Shown here: in pieces, positions 1-8,030 of the stretch | Numbering within the stretch: position 1 is the stretch's first letter | Layout: the number at the start of each line of letters is the position of its first letter | Assembly: GCA_029267445.1 (NCBI GenBank) | Contig: JAJUIU010000020.1 | Coordinates: forward strand, 1-52,129 | DNA: 52,129 nt | DNA from: Rhodospirillaceae bacterium | Lineage (GTDB): Bacteria > Pseudomonadota > Alphaproteobacteria > Azospirillales > Azospirillaceae | Direction: 5' to 3' | Translations under genes and position numbers: made by a program | The notes under the pieces: model-generated | Database searches by the model: none | What the model was told of the DNA's origin: nothing | Seen by the model: the letters and a program-made list of their open reading frames with translations, nothing else

Positions 1-329
1 GCCGCCTGCTGCTGTCCACCCTGCTGCTGCCCGCCCTGCTGGGGCCGCGGCTGCGCCGGCGCCGCGGCGGGCGGCTGCGCCGGGCGCGGCTGCTGGGCCT
101 GGGGTTGGGCCTGTGGTTGGGCCTGCGGTTGGATCGTGCCTGCGGCGGCACCCGACTGTCCGGGCTGCACCGTTCCGGGCAGGATCAGCCCGCCGCCCGA
201 GGGCTGCGGCTGCTGGGCGCCGGCGGCCGGCTGGTTCTGGGAGGACTGGGCGGACGCGGACGCCGCCAGGGCGATGGCGGTGCCGGCCAGCAGCAGGCAC
301 GCGATGGGACGCGACAGGGTACGGACCAC
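1..329 (-). CDS. Exported Gln/Pro-rich protein, partial at the window edge
   Basis: The reading frame starts at a GTG (327-329 on the complement), with a GAGAAGGG ribosome-binding site about 10 nt upstream, and runs off the left edge, so the C-terminus is missing. Residues 1-26 form a classic Sec signal peptide ending around ASASAQ. The rest visible is low-complexity: runs of Q, P, A and G, including three tandem copies of a Pro-Gln-Ala-Gln unit encoded by 12-bp repeats at about 99-132, and GQQQ clusters at the edge. Such a linker usually joins an exported or membrane-anchored N-terminus to a folded C-terminal domain that lies outside the window. I cannot name the family. It is divergent from the gene at 647. 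Confidence 0.6.
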   Translation of the reverse strand, partial: MVRTLSRPIACLLLAGTAIALAASASAQSSQNQPAAGAQQPQPSGGGLILPGTVQPGQSGAAAGTIQPQAQPQAQPQAQQPRPAQPPAAAPAQPRPQQGGQQQGGQQQA

Positions 330-646
330 GGAAACAAAACCCTTCTCGAGATTGGGCGGGCGGAACCTAGGCCACGCCACAACTGTGCGCAAGGCCCAAA
401 GGTTGCGGGTGGGGGGCGTCCATTGGGCGACGGGACGGAGGCGATTTCATGACGGCCGTCCGTCCAGCCCCGTCCGGCATCCGCGTCATCCTCTGCCGGT
501 CGGTGCCGTCCAAAGACCATTTTCCTAAAATTTTAGGGGTTTGTTGCCGATAACCTTTTGAATCGGTGGGATAAATTTGAGTTTTCCACTGGATTTCCGT
601 CAACCGCCCAAGTATAACGGATTAACACTAACGTCGTAGCTCCGCC
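330..646. other. Divergent intergenic region, no gene seen
   Basis: This 317-bp gap separates two divergent exported-protein genes. The stretch 520-640 is clearly more AT-rich than the surroundings and should hold the promoters. It contains a perfect 14-bp palindrome at 524-537 and a TATAAC element at 613-618 that could be a -10 box for the rightward gene, although no convincing -35 box lies 16-18 bp upstream. No open frame with normal codon use was found. Confidence 0.5.
524..537. promoter_or_regulatory. Perfect 14-bp palindrome, possible operator
   Basis: CCTAAAATTTTAGG reads the same on both strands. It sits in an AT-rich island between two divergent genes in otherwise about 70% GC DNA, which is where a dimeric repressor would bind. 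No regulator gene is adjacent, so the ligand protein is unknown. Confidence 0.4.
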
Positions 647-1117
647 ATGCGTATCGCCGCGACCTTGTCCCTCCTGGCGCTCCTCTCCGCCCCGATGCTG
701 GCGGAGGAGAAACTCGCGCCGGATGATGTCGGGCGGTTCATCGACGCGGCGCGGGAGGTGGTGTCGGTCCAGCCGATCCCGCCGGGGGTGCCGCCGGCCC
801 GCCATCTGACGGATGTGCCGGTGGCGGAGCGGGTGGCGGAGCGGCACGGTTTCACCGACCGCCGCTGGCGCCAGCTGGCCGAACGCGTGTTGACGGCCCA
901 CCATGTGGAGCGGCTGGTCGACCAGCCCGCACCCGAGCGGCGGCGCGCGGGCCAGCCGCAGCCGACCAACGTCAGCTCCGGCGACCTGCGCCAGCGGGCG
1001 CTGGTCGCCAGCACGACGCGGGAGGACATCAACGCGCTGGTGGCCCAGACGGCCGCCGACCGCGAGGTCATCCGCCCCTTCCGCGACAAGCTCGACGCCC
1101 TCGTCGACAGCCGCTAG
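647..1117 (+). CDS. Small exported protein of unknown function
   Basis: A 156-residue protein whose first 19 residues (MRIAATLSLLALLSAPMLA) form a clear Sec signal peptide, so it should be periplasmic. The mature part is charged and largely helical, with no cysteines, no membrane segment and no motif I recognise; a proline-rich patch (IPPGVPPARH) lies near residues 44-53. It stands alone, preceded by an AT-rich promoter-like region and followed 15 nt downstream by the convergent end of the PLP-enzyme gene. Base composition matches the neighbours. Function unknown. Confidence 0.7.
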   Translation: MRIAATLSLLALLSAPMLAEEKLAPDDVGRFIDAAREVVSVQPIPPGVPPARHLTDVPVAERVAERHGFTDRRWRQLAERVLTAHHVERLVDQPAPERRRAGQPQPTNVSSGDLRQRALVASTTREDINALVAQTAADREVIRPFRDKLDALVDSR

Positions 1118-1132
1118 GCATTCCTCCCAAGC

Positions 1133-2278
1133 TCAAGGCAGCGCGCGATCCAGATCGTCGATCAGGTCGTCCGCCGCCTCGATCCCGCACGAGAGGCGCA
1201 GCATGTCGGGCGGGCAGGGGCTGTCCGGACCTTCCACCGACGCGCGATGCTCGACCAGGCTCTCGACCCCGCCGATGGAGGTCGCCCGGGTCCAGACCTT
1301 CAGCCGTGCGGCCGTGTCGATCGCGGCCTGGGCGCCCGCGTTGATGCGCAGGGACAGCATGGCGCCGAAGCCGCCCGTCATCTGCCGTGCCGCGATCCCA
1401 TGGCCGGGATGGCCGGGCAGTCCGGGATACAGCACCGTCACGCGCGGATCGGCGGCGAAGTGCCGGGCGATCGCCATGGCGTTGGCGCAGCCGCGCTCCA
1501 GCCGGACGGCGAGGGTGCGCATGCCGCGCAGCAGCAGCCACGCCTCGAACGGGCCCGGCATGCCGCCCTGGGCGGCCCGGATCGCCCTGACCCGCTCCCA
1601 GGCCGGCAATGCTGTGTCCCGCACGGCCAGCACGCCCATCAGCACGTCGCTGTGGCCGTTCAGATATTTGGTGGCCGAATGCATGACCACGTCGGCGCCG
1701 AAGTCGATCGGCCGGGTCAGCAACGGGGTGGGCACGGTGTTGTCCACCGCGAACAGCGCCCCCGCCTCCCGCGCCAGACGGGCCGTCGCGGCCAGATCGG
1801 TGACATCCCAGGTCGGGTTCGCCGGTGTCTCGGCCCAGACGATCCGTGTTTTGCCCGGTCGGATCGCGGCGGCGGTGGCGCCCGTGTCCGTCATGTCGAC
1901 GAAATCGACGCTCCAGCCCCACTGCGCAGCGTGCGCGCGCAGCCAGTGGCGCAGGCCCCAGTACATCACCTTCGGGGCCACCACATGGTCGCCGGGGGAC
2001 AGCGTCTGGAACAGCGTGGTCGCGGCCGTCATGCCGCTGGCGAACAGCAGCGCCTCCGCCGCACCCTCCAGGTCGGCCAGCAGGCGCTCCGCCGGGTCGA
2101 AGGTGGGGTTGAAGGGCCGGGCATAGCTGTAGCCGGCGGGATATGTGAGATCGCCGCCGCGCAGGAAGGTCGTCGCCGGATGGATGCCGGGCACCACGCC
2201 GTGGCTCGCGGCGTCGTGGGCGCCGAGCGCGCGGGCGAGCCGGGTGGCCGGGTCGAGAAGGCGGTCCGTGTCGGTCAT
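1133..2278 (-). CDS. Cys/Met-metabolism PLP-dependent enzyme (cystathionine gamma-synthase/beta-lyase family)
   Basis: A 381-residue protein of the trans-sulfuration fold-type I family, at normal family length. It should bind pyridoxal phosphate through the lysine in SATKYLNGHSDVLMG (about residue 203). Other family hallmarks are the YARPFNPTFDPAE entry motif near 50-63, the FASGMTA phosphate-binding loop near 78-85, and the AETPANPTWDV and DNTVPTP segments. Members interconvert cysteine, homocysteine and methionine precursors or cleave C-S bonds; the exact reaction cannot be told from sequence alone. Its ATG overlaps the stop of the DUF1045 gene by four bases (ATGA), so it is translationally coupled as the third gene of the phnM operon. 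That pairing with phosphonate genes is unusual. Confidence 0.9.
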   Translation of the reverse strand: MTDTDRLLDPATRLARALGAHDAASHGVVPGIHPATTFLRGGDLTYPAGYSYARPFNPTFDPAERLLADLEGAAEALLFASGMTAATTLFQTLSPGDHVVAPKVMYWGLRHWLRAHAAQWGWSVDFVDMTDTGATAAAIRPGKTRIVWAETPANPTWDVTDLAATARLAREAGALFAVDNTVPTPLLTRPIDFGADVVMHSATKYLNGHSDVLMGVLAVRDTALPAWERVRAIRAAQGGMPGPFEAWLLLRGMRTLAVRLERGCANAMAIARHFAADPRVTVLYPGLPGHPGHGIAARQMTGGFGAMLSLRINAGAQAAIDTAARLKVWTRATSIGGVESLVEHRASVEGPDSPCPPDMLRLSCGIEAADDLIDDLDRALP

Positions 2279-2991
2279 GCGGCGGGTCCGGTCAATGGGA
2301 TGCGTGCGGTGAGCCGGAACGGGCCCGCCCGATCCGGCTGGTGGTAAAGGGCGATGTCCCGCACCGGCAGCGGCAGGGATGCGAACGGCCCGAACAGCGA
2401 CTCCAGCGCCGCGTCCACGAGATGCGCGTCCGGCCCTTCCAGGCGGTCCGTCAAGGTCATGTGGAACTGGAACTCGTCCAGGACATGGGGATAACCCCAG
2501 CGGTCGAGCATGGCCGACTGCCGGGGGGACAGGGGCGTGGCCCGGCGCTTGGCCAGCTCCTCAGCCGTCGGCGGTGCCCGGAACGGGTCCAGCTCGGTCA
2601 CGCAGGCGGCCGCCAGCGCCTCCATGGCGGGACACGGTGCCGTCAGGGTCAGCGCCCGGAACCCGCCGATCGTCGCCGGCCGCACCGGCGGTGCGGCGAA
2701 CGGCGCCACCCGCGCCGCCAGCGTCCGGACCGCCGCCGCCAGCGCCTCCGGCCCGCGCCCGTCGGCAAGCGCGAAGGGCGGCTTCAGGGTGGCGTGGAAC
2801 CCGTAATGGGCGGCGGTCGCGGTGATCGCGTGTATGGCCTCCGGGTCCAGGCCGCAGGCCGGCCGCACGAGGGCGCGCCCCGTTTCCGGATCGCGGCCCA
2901 GCCAGGCGCAGCCCAGATGCCACAGCGGTTGGGCGGCCGGCGGCGCGTAATAGACCGCCCAGCGTCCCGCCAAGCCTTCGGTGGACACCAT
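2275..2991 (-). CDS. DUF1045 protein, 2H-phosphoesterase-like, phosphonate-associated
   Basis: A 238-residue protein of the DUF1045 family, which is normally found beside C-P lyase genes such as phnM. The N-terminal RWAVYYAPP segment is typical of the family. Two histidine motifs, GFHATLKPPF (about residue 74) and FHMTLTD (about 177), match the paired H-x-T/S signature of 2H phosphoesterases, suggesting action on a cyclic or activated phosphate such as the ribosyl cyclic phosphate made by C-P lyase. That activity is inferred from the fold. Start and stop are both overlapped (TGATG with phnM upstream, ATGA with the PLP enzyme downstream), indicating one co-translated operon. Confidence 0.85.
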   Translation of the reverse strand: MVSTEGLAGRWAVYYAPPAAQPLWHLGCAWLGRDPETGRALVRPACGLDPEAIHAITATAAHYGFHATLKPPFALADGRGPEALAAAVRTLAARVAPFAAPPVRPATIGGFRALTLTAPCPAMEALAAACVTELDPFRAPPTAEELAKRRATPLSPRQSAMLDRWGYPHVLDEFQFHMTLTDRLEGPDAHLVDAALESLFGPFASLPLPVRDIALYHQPDRAGPFRLTARIPLTGPAA

Positions 2992-4139
2992 CAGGCGACC
3001 CGGCGACCCGCGCGCCAGACCGCGCGCACCACGGGGCCGTGGTCCGTCACGCGAACGCGCACCAGGTCGGCCCGCTGCCCGGGGGCGATCTCGCCGCGAT
3101 CCGTCAGGCCGATGGCGCGGGCGGGCGTCCGGGTCACGGTCCCGATGGCTGCTGGAAGGCCGATGCCGGTCTCATCCGCCAGCTTCAGCGCCGCCGGCAG
3201 CAGGCTGACCGGCATGTAGTCGGAGGACAGCATGTCCAGCAGCCCCTCCCGCCCAAGCTCCAGCGCCGAGACGTTGCCGGAGTGGGAGCCGCCGCGCACC
3301 ACGTTGGGAGCGCCCATCACCGTCTGCATGCCGTGGGAATGCGCGGCGCGGGCGGCCTCCAGCGTCGTCGGGAACTCGCTGATGGTCATGCCCAAGCGCT
3401 CGGCCTCGACCACATGGGCTTCTGTCTCGTCGTCGTGGCTGGCCACGGGGATGCCCAGCTCCAGGCAGCGCGCCGTGATCGTCACCCGGTGTCGCGCGGC
3501 GTTCGCGGCCTGGCGCTCGAAGCTGATGGCCACGGCCTTGCGGATGTCGTCGTCCGCCTGCCCGTAGCCGCGCTGGTTGGCGATGTACTTGTCCAGGTCG
3601 CTGAACTGCCGCTGGCCGGGTGTGTGGTCCATGACGGAGACGAGCCGGACCAGCGGATCGGCGCCGTAGGTCTCGAACGCCTCGCCCAATGTGGGGTCCG
3701 GCAGCTCGCAGCGCAGATGCAGGAAATGGTCGGCCCGCAGGTGCCCCTCGTCGGCGAGCGCGTGCAGGGCGGGGATGAAGCTGTCCGCGATGTCCTTCCA
3801 GTCGCGCCCCGGCACCTCCCCGATGCAGAGCGCGTCCAGCACGGTGGTGATGCCCGCCGCCGCCACCTGGCTGTCATGGGCGAGCAGCGCGGAAGCGGCG
3901 GGCCAGCGCACGCCGGGTCGCGGCGCCAGGTGCTTCTCGACATTGTCGGTGTGGATCTCGACCAGACCGGGGATCAGCAGGTCGCTGTCCAGATCGACGG
4001 CGCCGGCCGCGTCCGACCGGCCCTCGTCCACGGCCGCGACAAGTCCGTCGCGGACGACGAGGCTGCCCTTCATCTCCCGATCCGCGAGCACGATGCGGGC
4101 GTTGGTCAGGACAAGGCTGTCGGAAAGCGGCACTGACAC
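2991..4139 (-). CDS. phnM: PhnM, alpha-D-ribose 1-methylphosphonate 5-triphosphate diphosphatase
   Basis: A 382-residue amidohydrolase-superfamily protein with strong PhnM character. In the C-P lyase pathway PhnM removes pyrophosphate from the ribosyl-methylphosphonate triphosphate before the radical PhnJ step. Metal-binding segments include LVEIHTDNVEKH near residue 60, the HLRCELPDP strand near 141-149, ARCLELGIPVASHDDET, and SSDYMPVSLL near 310; the last three are typical of PhnM and distinguish it from dihydroorotases. First gene of the operon with DUF1045 and the PLP enzyme. No phnG-L, phnN or phosphonate transporter is visible here, so the rest of the pathway must be elsewhere or absent. 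Confidence 0.93.
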   Translation of the reverse strand: MSVPLSDSLVLTNARIVLADREMKGSLVVRDGLVAAVDEGRSDAAGAVDLDSDLLIPGLVEIHTDNVEKHLAPRPGVRWPAASALLAHDSQVAAAGITTVLDALCIGEVPGRDWKDIADSFIPALHALADEGHLRADHFLHLRCELPDPTLGEAFETYGADPLVRLVSVMDHTPGQRQFSDLDKYIANQRGYGQADDDIRKAVAISFERQAANAARHRVTITARCLELGIPVASHDDETEAHVVEAERLGMTISEFPTTLEAARAAHSHGMQTVMGAPNVVRGGSHSGNVSALELGREGLLDMLSSDYMPVSLLPAALKLADETGIGLPAAIGTVTRTPARAIGLTDRGEIAPGQRADLVRVRVTDHGPVVRAVWRAGRRVA

Positions 4140-4501
4140 GGCTCCACCCGTTCACCCTCGGGATTCGAGGGTCGGCACCTTAGCGCGGTGCCCGCCGGGA
4201 TGCGAGGGGTCGATGACCTGCCTCCGACGGGAGCCGGACTTGCCCGCTGGTGGGCGTTTCCACCCGCCCGAACGGGGAACCAGGCCTCCACCGAGCTTCT
4301 TCAAAGTAGCTTCCGGTCCTGAGCGGAACCTCCCGCCAGTGCTGCCGTTGAGCAGTCGTTCCGGGTCGCAATCGATCCGACAAAGCAGACCCGCCAATGT
4401 CATCCGGGGCCTCGTGTCGAGGTGGGCGGACGGGGACGGACGATCCCGTGTGCCCGCCAGTCCAGGCGCAGTCTCCGGGCACCGCCTTCACAGGGGAATC
4501 C
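4140..4501. other. Divergent intergenic region between phnM and the glycan cassette
   Basis: This 362-bp gap has no convincing gene; the short open frames crossing it lack signal and normal codon use. It should hold the promoters of both the phnM operon and the glycan cassette. A compound hairpin lies at 4281-4321, built from CAGG, ACCGAGCT, AGCT, CGGT and CCTG arms around a 10-nt loop. I could not match it to a known riboswitch class. Confidence 0.4.
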
Positions 4502-5617
4502 ATGCCGAGGACTGTACTGATCACCGGAGGCGCCGGGTTCATCGGGTCGCACCTTGGCGATGACCTGCTCGCCGCCGGCCATCGCGTGCGGGTCCTTGAT
4601 TGCCTGTCGCCCCAGGTGCATCCGGATGGCAAGCGCCCCGCCTACCTCGACCGCGATGTCGAACTGCTGGTCGGCGATGTGCGCGACCGCGACGCCGTGC
4701 GCCGGTCGCTCGATGGCGTGGACGCCGTGTATCACTTCGCCGCGATGGTCGGTGTCGGCCAGAGCATGTACCAGGTCGCCGACTATACGGGCGTGAACGA
4801 CCTGGGCACCGCCGTGCTGCTGGAGGCGCTGGCCGAACGCCCCGTGGAGAACCTCGTCGTCGCCTCCAGCATGAGCGTCTACGGCGAGGGGCTTTACCGC
4901 GCCGTCGACGGGGGGCTGGTCCCCGGACGCGAGCGGGGGCGCGAACAGCTGGCCCAGGCGCACTGGGAACTGCGCGACGCCGACGGGGGGGCCCTGGCGC
5001 CGGTCGCCACGCCGGAATTCAAGCAGCCGTCGCTCGCGTCCATCTACGCGCTGGGCAAGTACGTGCAGGAACGGCAGGCGCTGCTGATCGGCGGCGCCTA
5101 CGGCATTCCCACCGTCGCGCTACGCTTCTTCAACGTCTACGGCACGCGCCAGGCGCTGTCGAACCCGTACACCGGGGTGCTCGCGATCTTCGCCGCCCGG
5201 CTGCTGAACGGGAAGCCGCCGATGATCTTCGAGGACGGGCGTCAGATGCGCGACTTCGTCCATGTGAAGGACGTGGCCCGCGCCTGCCGCCTCGCCATGG
5301 AGCGGCCGGCGGCGGCCGGCGAGGTTCTGAACATCGGCAGCGGCCAGGCGATCGCCATCCGCGATCTGGCCGACAGGCTGGCCGCCGTCATGGGACGCGA
5401 CGACATCGCGCCGGAGGTGACGCAGCGCTACCGCGTCGGCGACATCCGCCACTGCTTCGCCGATATCGGCAAGGCCCGCGCCGTCCTCGGATTCGCGCCG
5501 AAGGTGCGGCTGGAGGACGGGCTGGAGGAGCTGGCCGACTGGCTGTCGGGCCAGATCGCCGTCGACCGCGTGGAGCAGGCGGCCCGCGAACTCGCCGCCC
5601 GGGGGCTGACGGTATGA
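4502..5617 (+). CDS. NAD-dependent nucleotide-sugar epimerase/dehydratase (extended SDR)
   Basis: First gene of the glycan cassette; 371 residues. The N-terminus carries the Rossmann motif GGAGFIGSH, the NAD-phosphate DVRD segment follows, and the catalytic Tyr-Lys pair is in SIYALGKYVQE (about residue 180), with the partner serines in VVASSMSVYGE. The C-terminal half has the sugar-nucleotide-binding features RFFNVYGTRQ and MRDFVHVKDVARA. This is the architecture of UDP-glucose 4-epimerase and dTDP-rhamnose epimerase relatives; the sugar cannot be assigned. The start chosen is the ATG after AGGGG at about 4491; an upstream in-frame ATG at 4397 would add 35 residues that do not resemble the family. 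Its stop overlaps the next start (ATGA). Confidence 0.9.
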   Translation: MPRTVLITGGAGFIGSHLGDDLLAAGHRVRVLDCLSPQVHPDGKRPAYLDRDVELLVGDVRDRDAVRRSLDGVDAVYHFAAMVGVGQSMYQVADYTGVNDLGTAVLLEALAERPVENLVVASSMSVYGEGLYRAVDGGLVPGRERGREQLAQAHWELRDADGGALAPVATPEFKQPSLASIYALGKYVQERQALLIGGAYGIPTVALRFFNVYGTRQALSNPYTGVLAIFAARLLNGKPPMIFEDGRQMRDFVHVKDVARACRLAMERPAAAGEVLNIGSGQAIAIRDLADRLAAVMGRDDIAPEVTQRYRVGDIRHCFADIGKARAVLGFAPKVRLEDGLEELADWLSGQIAVDRVEQAARELAARGLTV

Positions 5618-6729
5618 GGGATGGCCGGCTTCATGGCGCCGATGCGCGCACCCGGCCCGTTCTGATCACGGGCGGTGCGGGCTTCATCGGCACGAACCTG
5701 GCGGACCGGCTGCTGCGCGATGGCGGGCGCGTGATCGTCTATGACGACCTCAGCCGCCCGGGCGTGGAGCGCAACGTGGCCTGGCTCACGGCGGTCCATG
5801 GCGACCGGGTGGAGGTGATCCGCGCCGACCTGCTGAAGGGGGAGTCTCTGGCGCCGGCGGTGGCGCGGGCCGGTTGCGTGTTCCACTTCGCCGCACAGGT
5901 GGCGGTGACCACCAGCCTCGCCGACCCCGCCCGCGACTTCGCCGTGAACGCCGCCGGCACGATCCGCCTGCTGGAGGCCGTGCGGGCCTGTCCCGAACCA
6001 CCGCCGCTCGTCTTCAGTTCCACCAACAAGGTCTATGGCGATCTGGCCGACCTCGCTCTGGTGGAGGAGGCGGACCGCTACCGGCCGCAGGACCCGCGCG
6101 ATGGCCTTGGCGTGCCGGAGACGCGGGGCATCGATCTGCACAGCCCCTACGGCTGCTCCAAGGGGGCGGCCGACCAGTACGTCCTGGATTACGCCCGCAG
6201 CTACGGCCTGGACACCTGCGTGTTCCGGATGAGCTGCATCTACGGCCCCCACCAGTTCGGGACCGAGGATCAGGGCTGGGTGGCGCACTTCCTGATCGCG
6301 GCGCTCGAGGACAGGCCGATCACCCTCTTCGGCACCGGCAAGCAGGTGCGCGACATCCTGTTCGTGGACGATCTGGTCCAGGCCTTCCTGCTGGCGCGGC
6401 GGAACATGCAGACCCTGCGCGGGCAGGCCTTCAACATCGGCGGCGGGCCATCGAACGCCGTCAGCCTGCTGGAGGTGATCGACCTGATCGCGGCACAGGA
6501 GGGTCGGATGCCGCGCCTGCTGACGGGACCTTGGCGGACCGGCGACCAGCCCTGGTACGTCTCCGACACGCGCCGCTTCTCCGGCCTCACCGGCTGGCGG
6601 CCGGCGGTCACCGCAGCCGACGGGATCGGCCGGCTGCATCGCTGGCTGCGCGAGGGTCGGGGCCAGGACGCCGCACCCCAGGCGGTCCCACAGGCGGTCC
6701 CCCGGCCGGCCACGGCGGCCGTGCGCTGA
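5614..6729 (+). CDS. CDP-paratose 2-epimerase-like SDR (RfbE/TyvE family)
   Basis: A 371-residue extended SDR beginning at the ATG that overlaps the previous stop. The Rossmann motif is GGAGFIGTN near residue 20. The segments SSTNKVYGD (about 135) and HSPYGCSKGAADQYVLDYA (about 178, containing the catalytic Tyr and Lys) closely match the CDP-tyvelose epimerase RfbE/TyvE, as does GKQVRDILFVDDLVQA later. Family members invert C2 of CDP-paratose to give CDP-tyvelose through a 4-keto-type intermediate. The nucleotide here is uncertain because no CDP-glucose synthesis genes are in the window. The C-terminal tail carries a short AVPQ repeat. It is translationally coupled on both sides. Confidence 0.88.
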   Translation: MRDGRLHGADARTRPVLITGGAGFIGTNLADRLLRDGGRVIVYDDLSRPGVERNVAWLTAVHGDRVEVIRADLLKGESLAPAVARAGCVFHFAAQVAVTTSLADPARDFAVNAAGTIRLLEAVRACPEPPPLVFSSTNKVYGDLADLALVEEADRYRPQDPRDGLGVPETRGIDLHSPYGCSKGAADQYVLDYARSYGLDTCVFRMSCIYGPHQFGTEDQGWVAHFLIAALEDRPITLFGTGKQVRDILFVDDLVQAFLLARRNMQTLRGQAFNIGGGPSNAVSLLEVIDLIAAQEGRMPRLLTGPWRTGDQPWYVSDTRRFSGLTGWRPAVTAADGIGRLHRWLREGRGQDAAPQAVPQAVPRPATAAVR

Positions 6730-8030
6730 TGGGGGCGGGAACCATGCGCGTCGCCCTCGTCAACCCGAACTGGTCCTTCGCCGGGTCGATCTATTTCGGC
6801 TGCCGCGAGCCGCACCTGCCGCTGGAGTACGGCTACGCCAAGGCCCTGCTGGAGCGGGCGGGCCACACGGCCGTCATCCTGGACGCCCAGCTCATGGACC
6901 TCGACGGGGCGGGGCTTCTCGCGGCCGTGGCGGATTTCCGGCCCGACATGACGGTGGTGACCACGGCCCCCAGCTACCTCTTCTGGCGCTGCTGTCCCCC
7001 GGAACTGCGGGTGCCCCAGGAAACCGTCCGCCTGCTGCGGCCTGTCGGCGGCGTCATGGTCGGGGTCGGTCCGCACGGCTCGACCACGCCCCGCACGGCG
7101 CTCGCCAAGCTCGGCGTCGATGTCGTGGTCCAGGGCGAGTGCGAGGAGATCCTGGTCCGCCTCGCCGGGGGGGAGGATTGGGGGCGCATCCCCTCGCTCT
7201 GCCATGCGAGTGACGGGACCGTGCATGTCCAGGGCGGGCCCTACGCCGGCGCCTTCGCCGACCTGCCGGCGCTGGAATGGCCCGACGCCTGGATCGCCCG
7301 GCATTCCCATCACCACCACCGCTTCGACAAGGCCCCCACCGGCCCCGGTGCGGAGGTGGAGGCGAGCCGGGGCTGTCCCTATTCGTGCAGCTTCTGCGCG
7401 AAGGAGAACTTCCGCGACAAGTACCGCCGCCGCCCCGTGCCTGTGGTCATGGCTGAGATCGACCGGCTGATCGGGCAGGGGGTCGAGTATGTCTACTTCA
7501 TCGACGAGATCTTCCTGCCGAACCGCCAGCTCCTGGACGCGCTGGCCGCGCGGCCCCTCACGTTCGGCGTGCAGACCCGCATCGATCTCTGGAAGCCCGA
7601 CATGATCGAGGCGCTTGGCCGCGCCGGCTGCGTCTCGATCGAGGCCGGCGTGGAAAGTCTCACGCCGGAGGGGCGGCAGGCCCTGGACAAGGACTGCCGC
7701 ATGTCGACGGAGGAGCTGACCGAGCGGCTGATCCTGGCCAAGCGGCACGTCGCCTTCGTCCAGGCCAATCTGATCGCGGCCGGCACGGACGATCCGGACG
7801 TCGTCAGCGCGTGGCGCAACCGGCTGCGGGACCATGGCGTGTGGGCGAACGAGCCGGTGCCGCTGTTCCCCTATCCCGGCTCCCCCGACTACCGGAAGCT
7901 CTGGGGCCTGCCGGACGATCATGCCTGGGAACGGGCCCTCGACCATTACCTCGACCACCACGTCGCGTTCTCCGACATCCAGGACGAGCGTCCGCGGCGG
8001 CTGCACGAGCTGGAGTCCCGGAATGGCTGA
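6729..8030 (+). CDS. B12-binding radical SAM protein of the glycan cassette
   Basis: A 433-residue protein with an N-terminal cobalamin-binding-like Rossmann domain (residues about 6-150) and a radical SAM core. The [4Fe-4S] cysteines are in RGCPYSCSFCAKENF (CxxxCxxC, about residue 215). YVYFIDEIFLPN and VSIEAGVES are typical later core strands. The ATG at 6729 shares its A with the previous stop; an ATG at 6744, after a GGCGGGA stretch, is an equally good start. B12-radical SAM enzymes methylate unreactive carbons, epimerise or rearrange substrates; here the target is probably a sugar or sugar nucleotide. I recall a family of such proteins tied to oligosaccharide cassettes but could not verify membership. 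A natural HSHHHHRF run precedes the cluster motif. Confidence 0.88.
   Translation: MGAGTMRVALVNPNWSFAGSIYFGCREPHLPLEYGYAKALLERAGHTAVILDAQLMDLDGAGLLAAVADFRPDMTVVTTAPSYLFWRCCPPELRVPQETVRLLRPVGGVMVGVGPHGSTTPRTALAKLGVDVVVQGECEEILVRLAGGEDWGRIPSLCHASDGTVHVQGGPYAGAFADLPALEWPDAWIARHSHHHHRFDKAPTGPGAEVEASRGCPYSCSFCAKENFRDKYRRRPVPVVMAEIDRLIGQGVEYVYFIDEIFLPNRQLLDALAARPLTFGVQTRIDLWKPDMIEALGRAGCVSIEAGVESLTPEGRQALDKDCRMSTEELTERLILAKRHVAFVQANLIAAGTDDPDVVSAWRNRLRDHGVWANEPVPLFPYPGSPDYRKLWGLPDDHAWERALDHYLDHHVAFSDIQDERPRRLHELESRNG

Noticed and set aside
4314-4326. On the minus strand, a CAGGACCGGAAG stretch resembling the bacterial signal-recognition-particle RNA core.
   Set aside because: The following bases do not continue the SRP core, and the required symmetric loop and flanking stems are absent.
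4140-4501. A possible cobalamin riboswitch in front of the cassette that contains a B12-dependent enzyme.
   Set aside because: I could not find the conserved B12 box or the surrounding core in either orientation.
7310-7327. A histidine run in the radical SAM protein that looks like an artificial purification tag.
   Set aside because: It is internal, in frame, encoded by mixed CAT and CAC codons, and flanked by normal family sequence, so it is natural.
5874-8030. A very long open frame running from inside the second SDR gene through the radical SAM gene, suggesting a fusion.
   Set aside because: The upstream part is an Arg/Pro/Gly-rich shadow of the SDR gene in another frame; family similarity begins only at 6729 or 6744.
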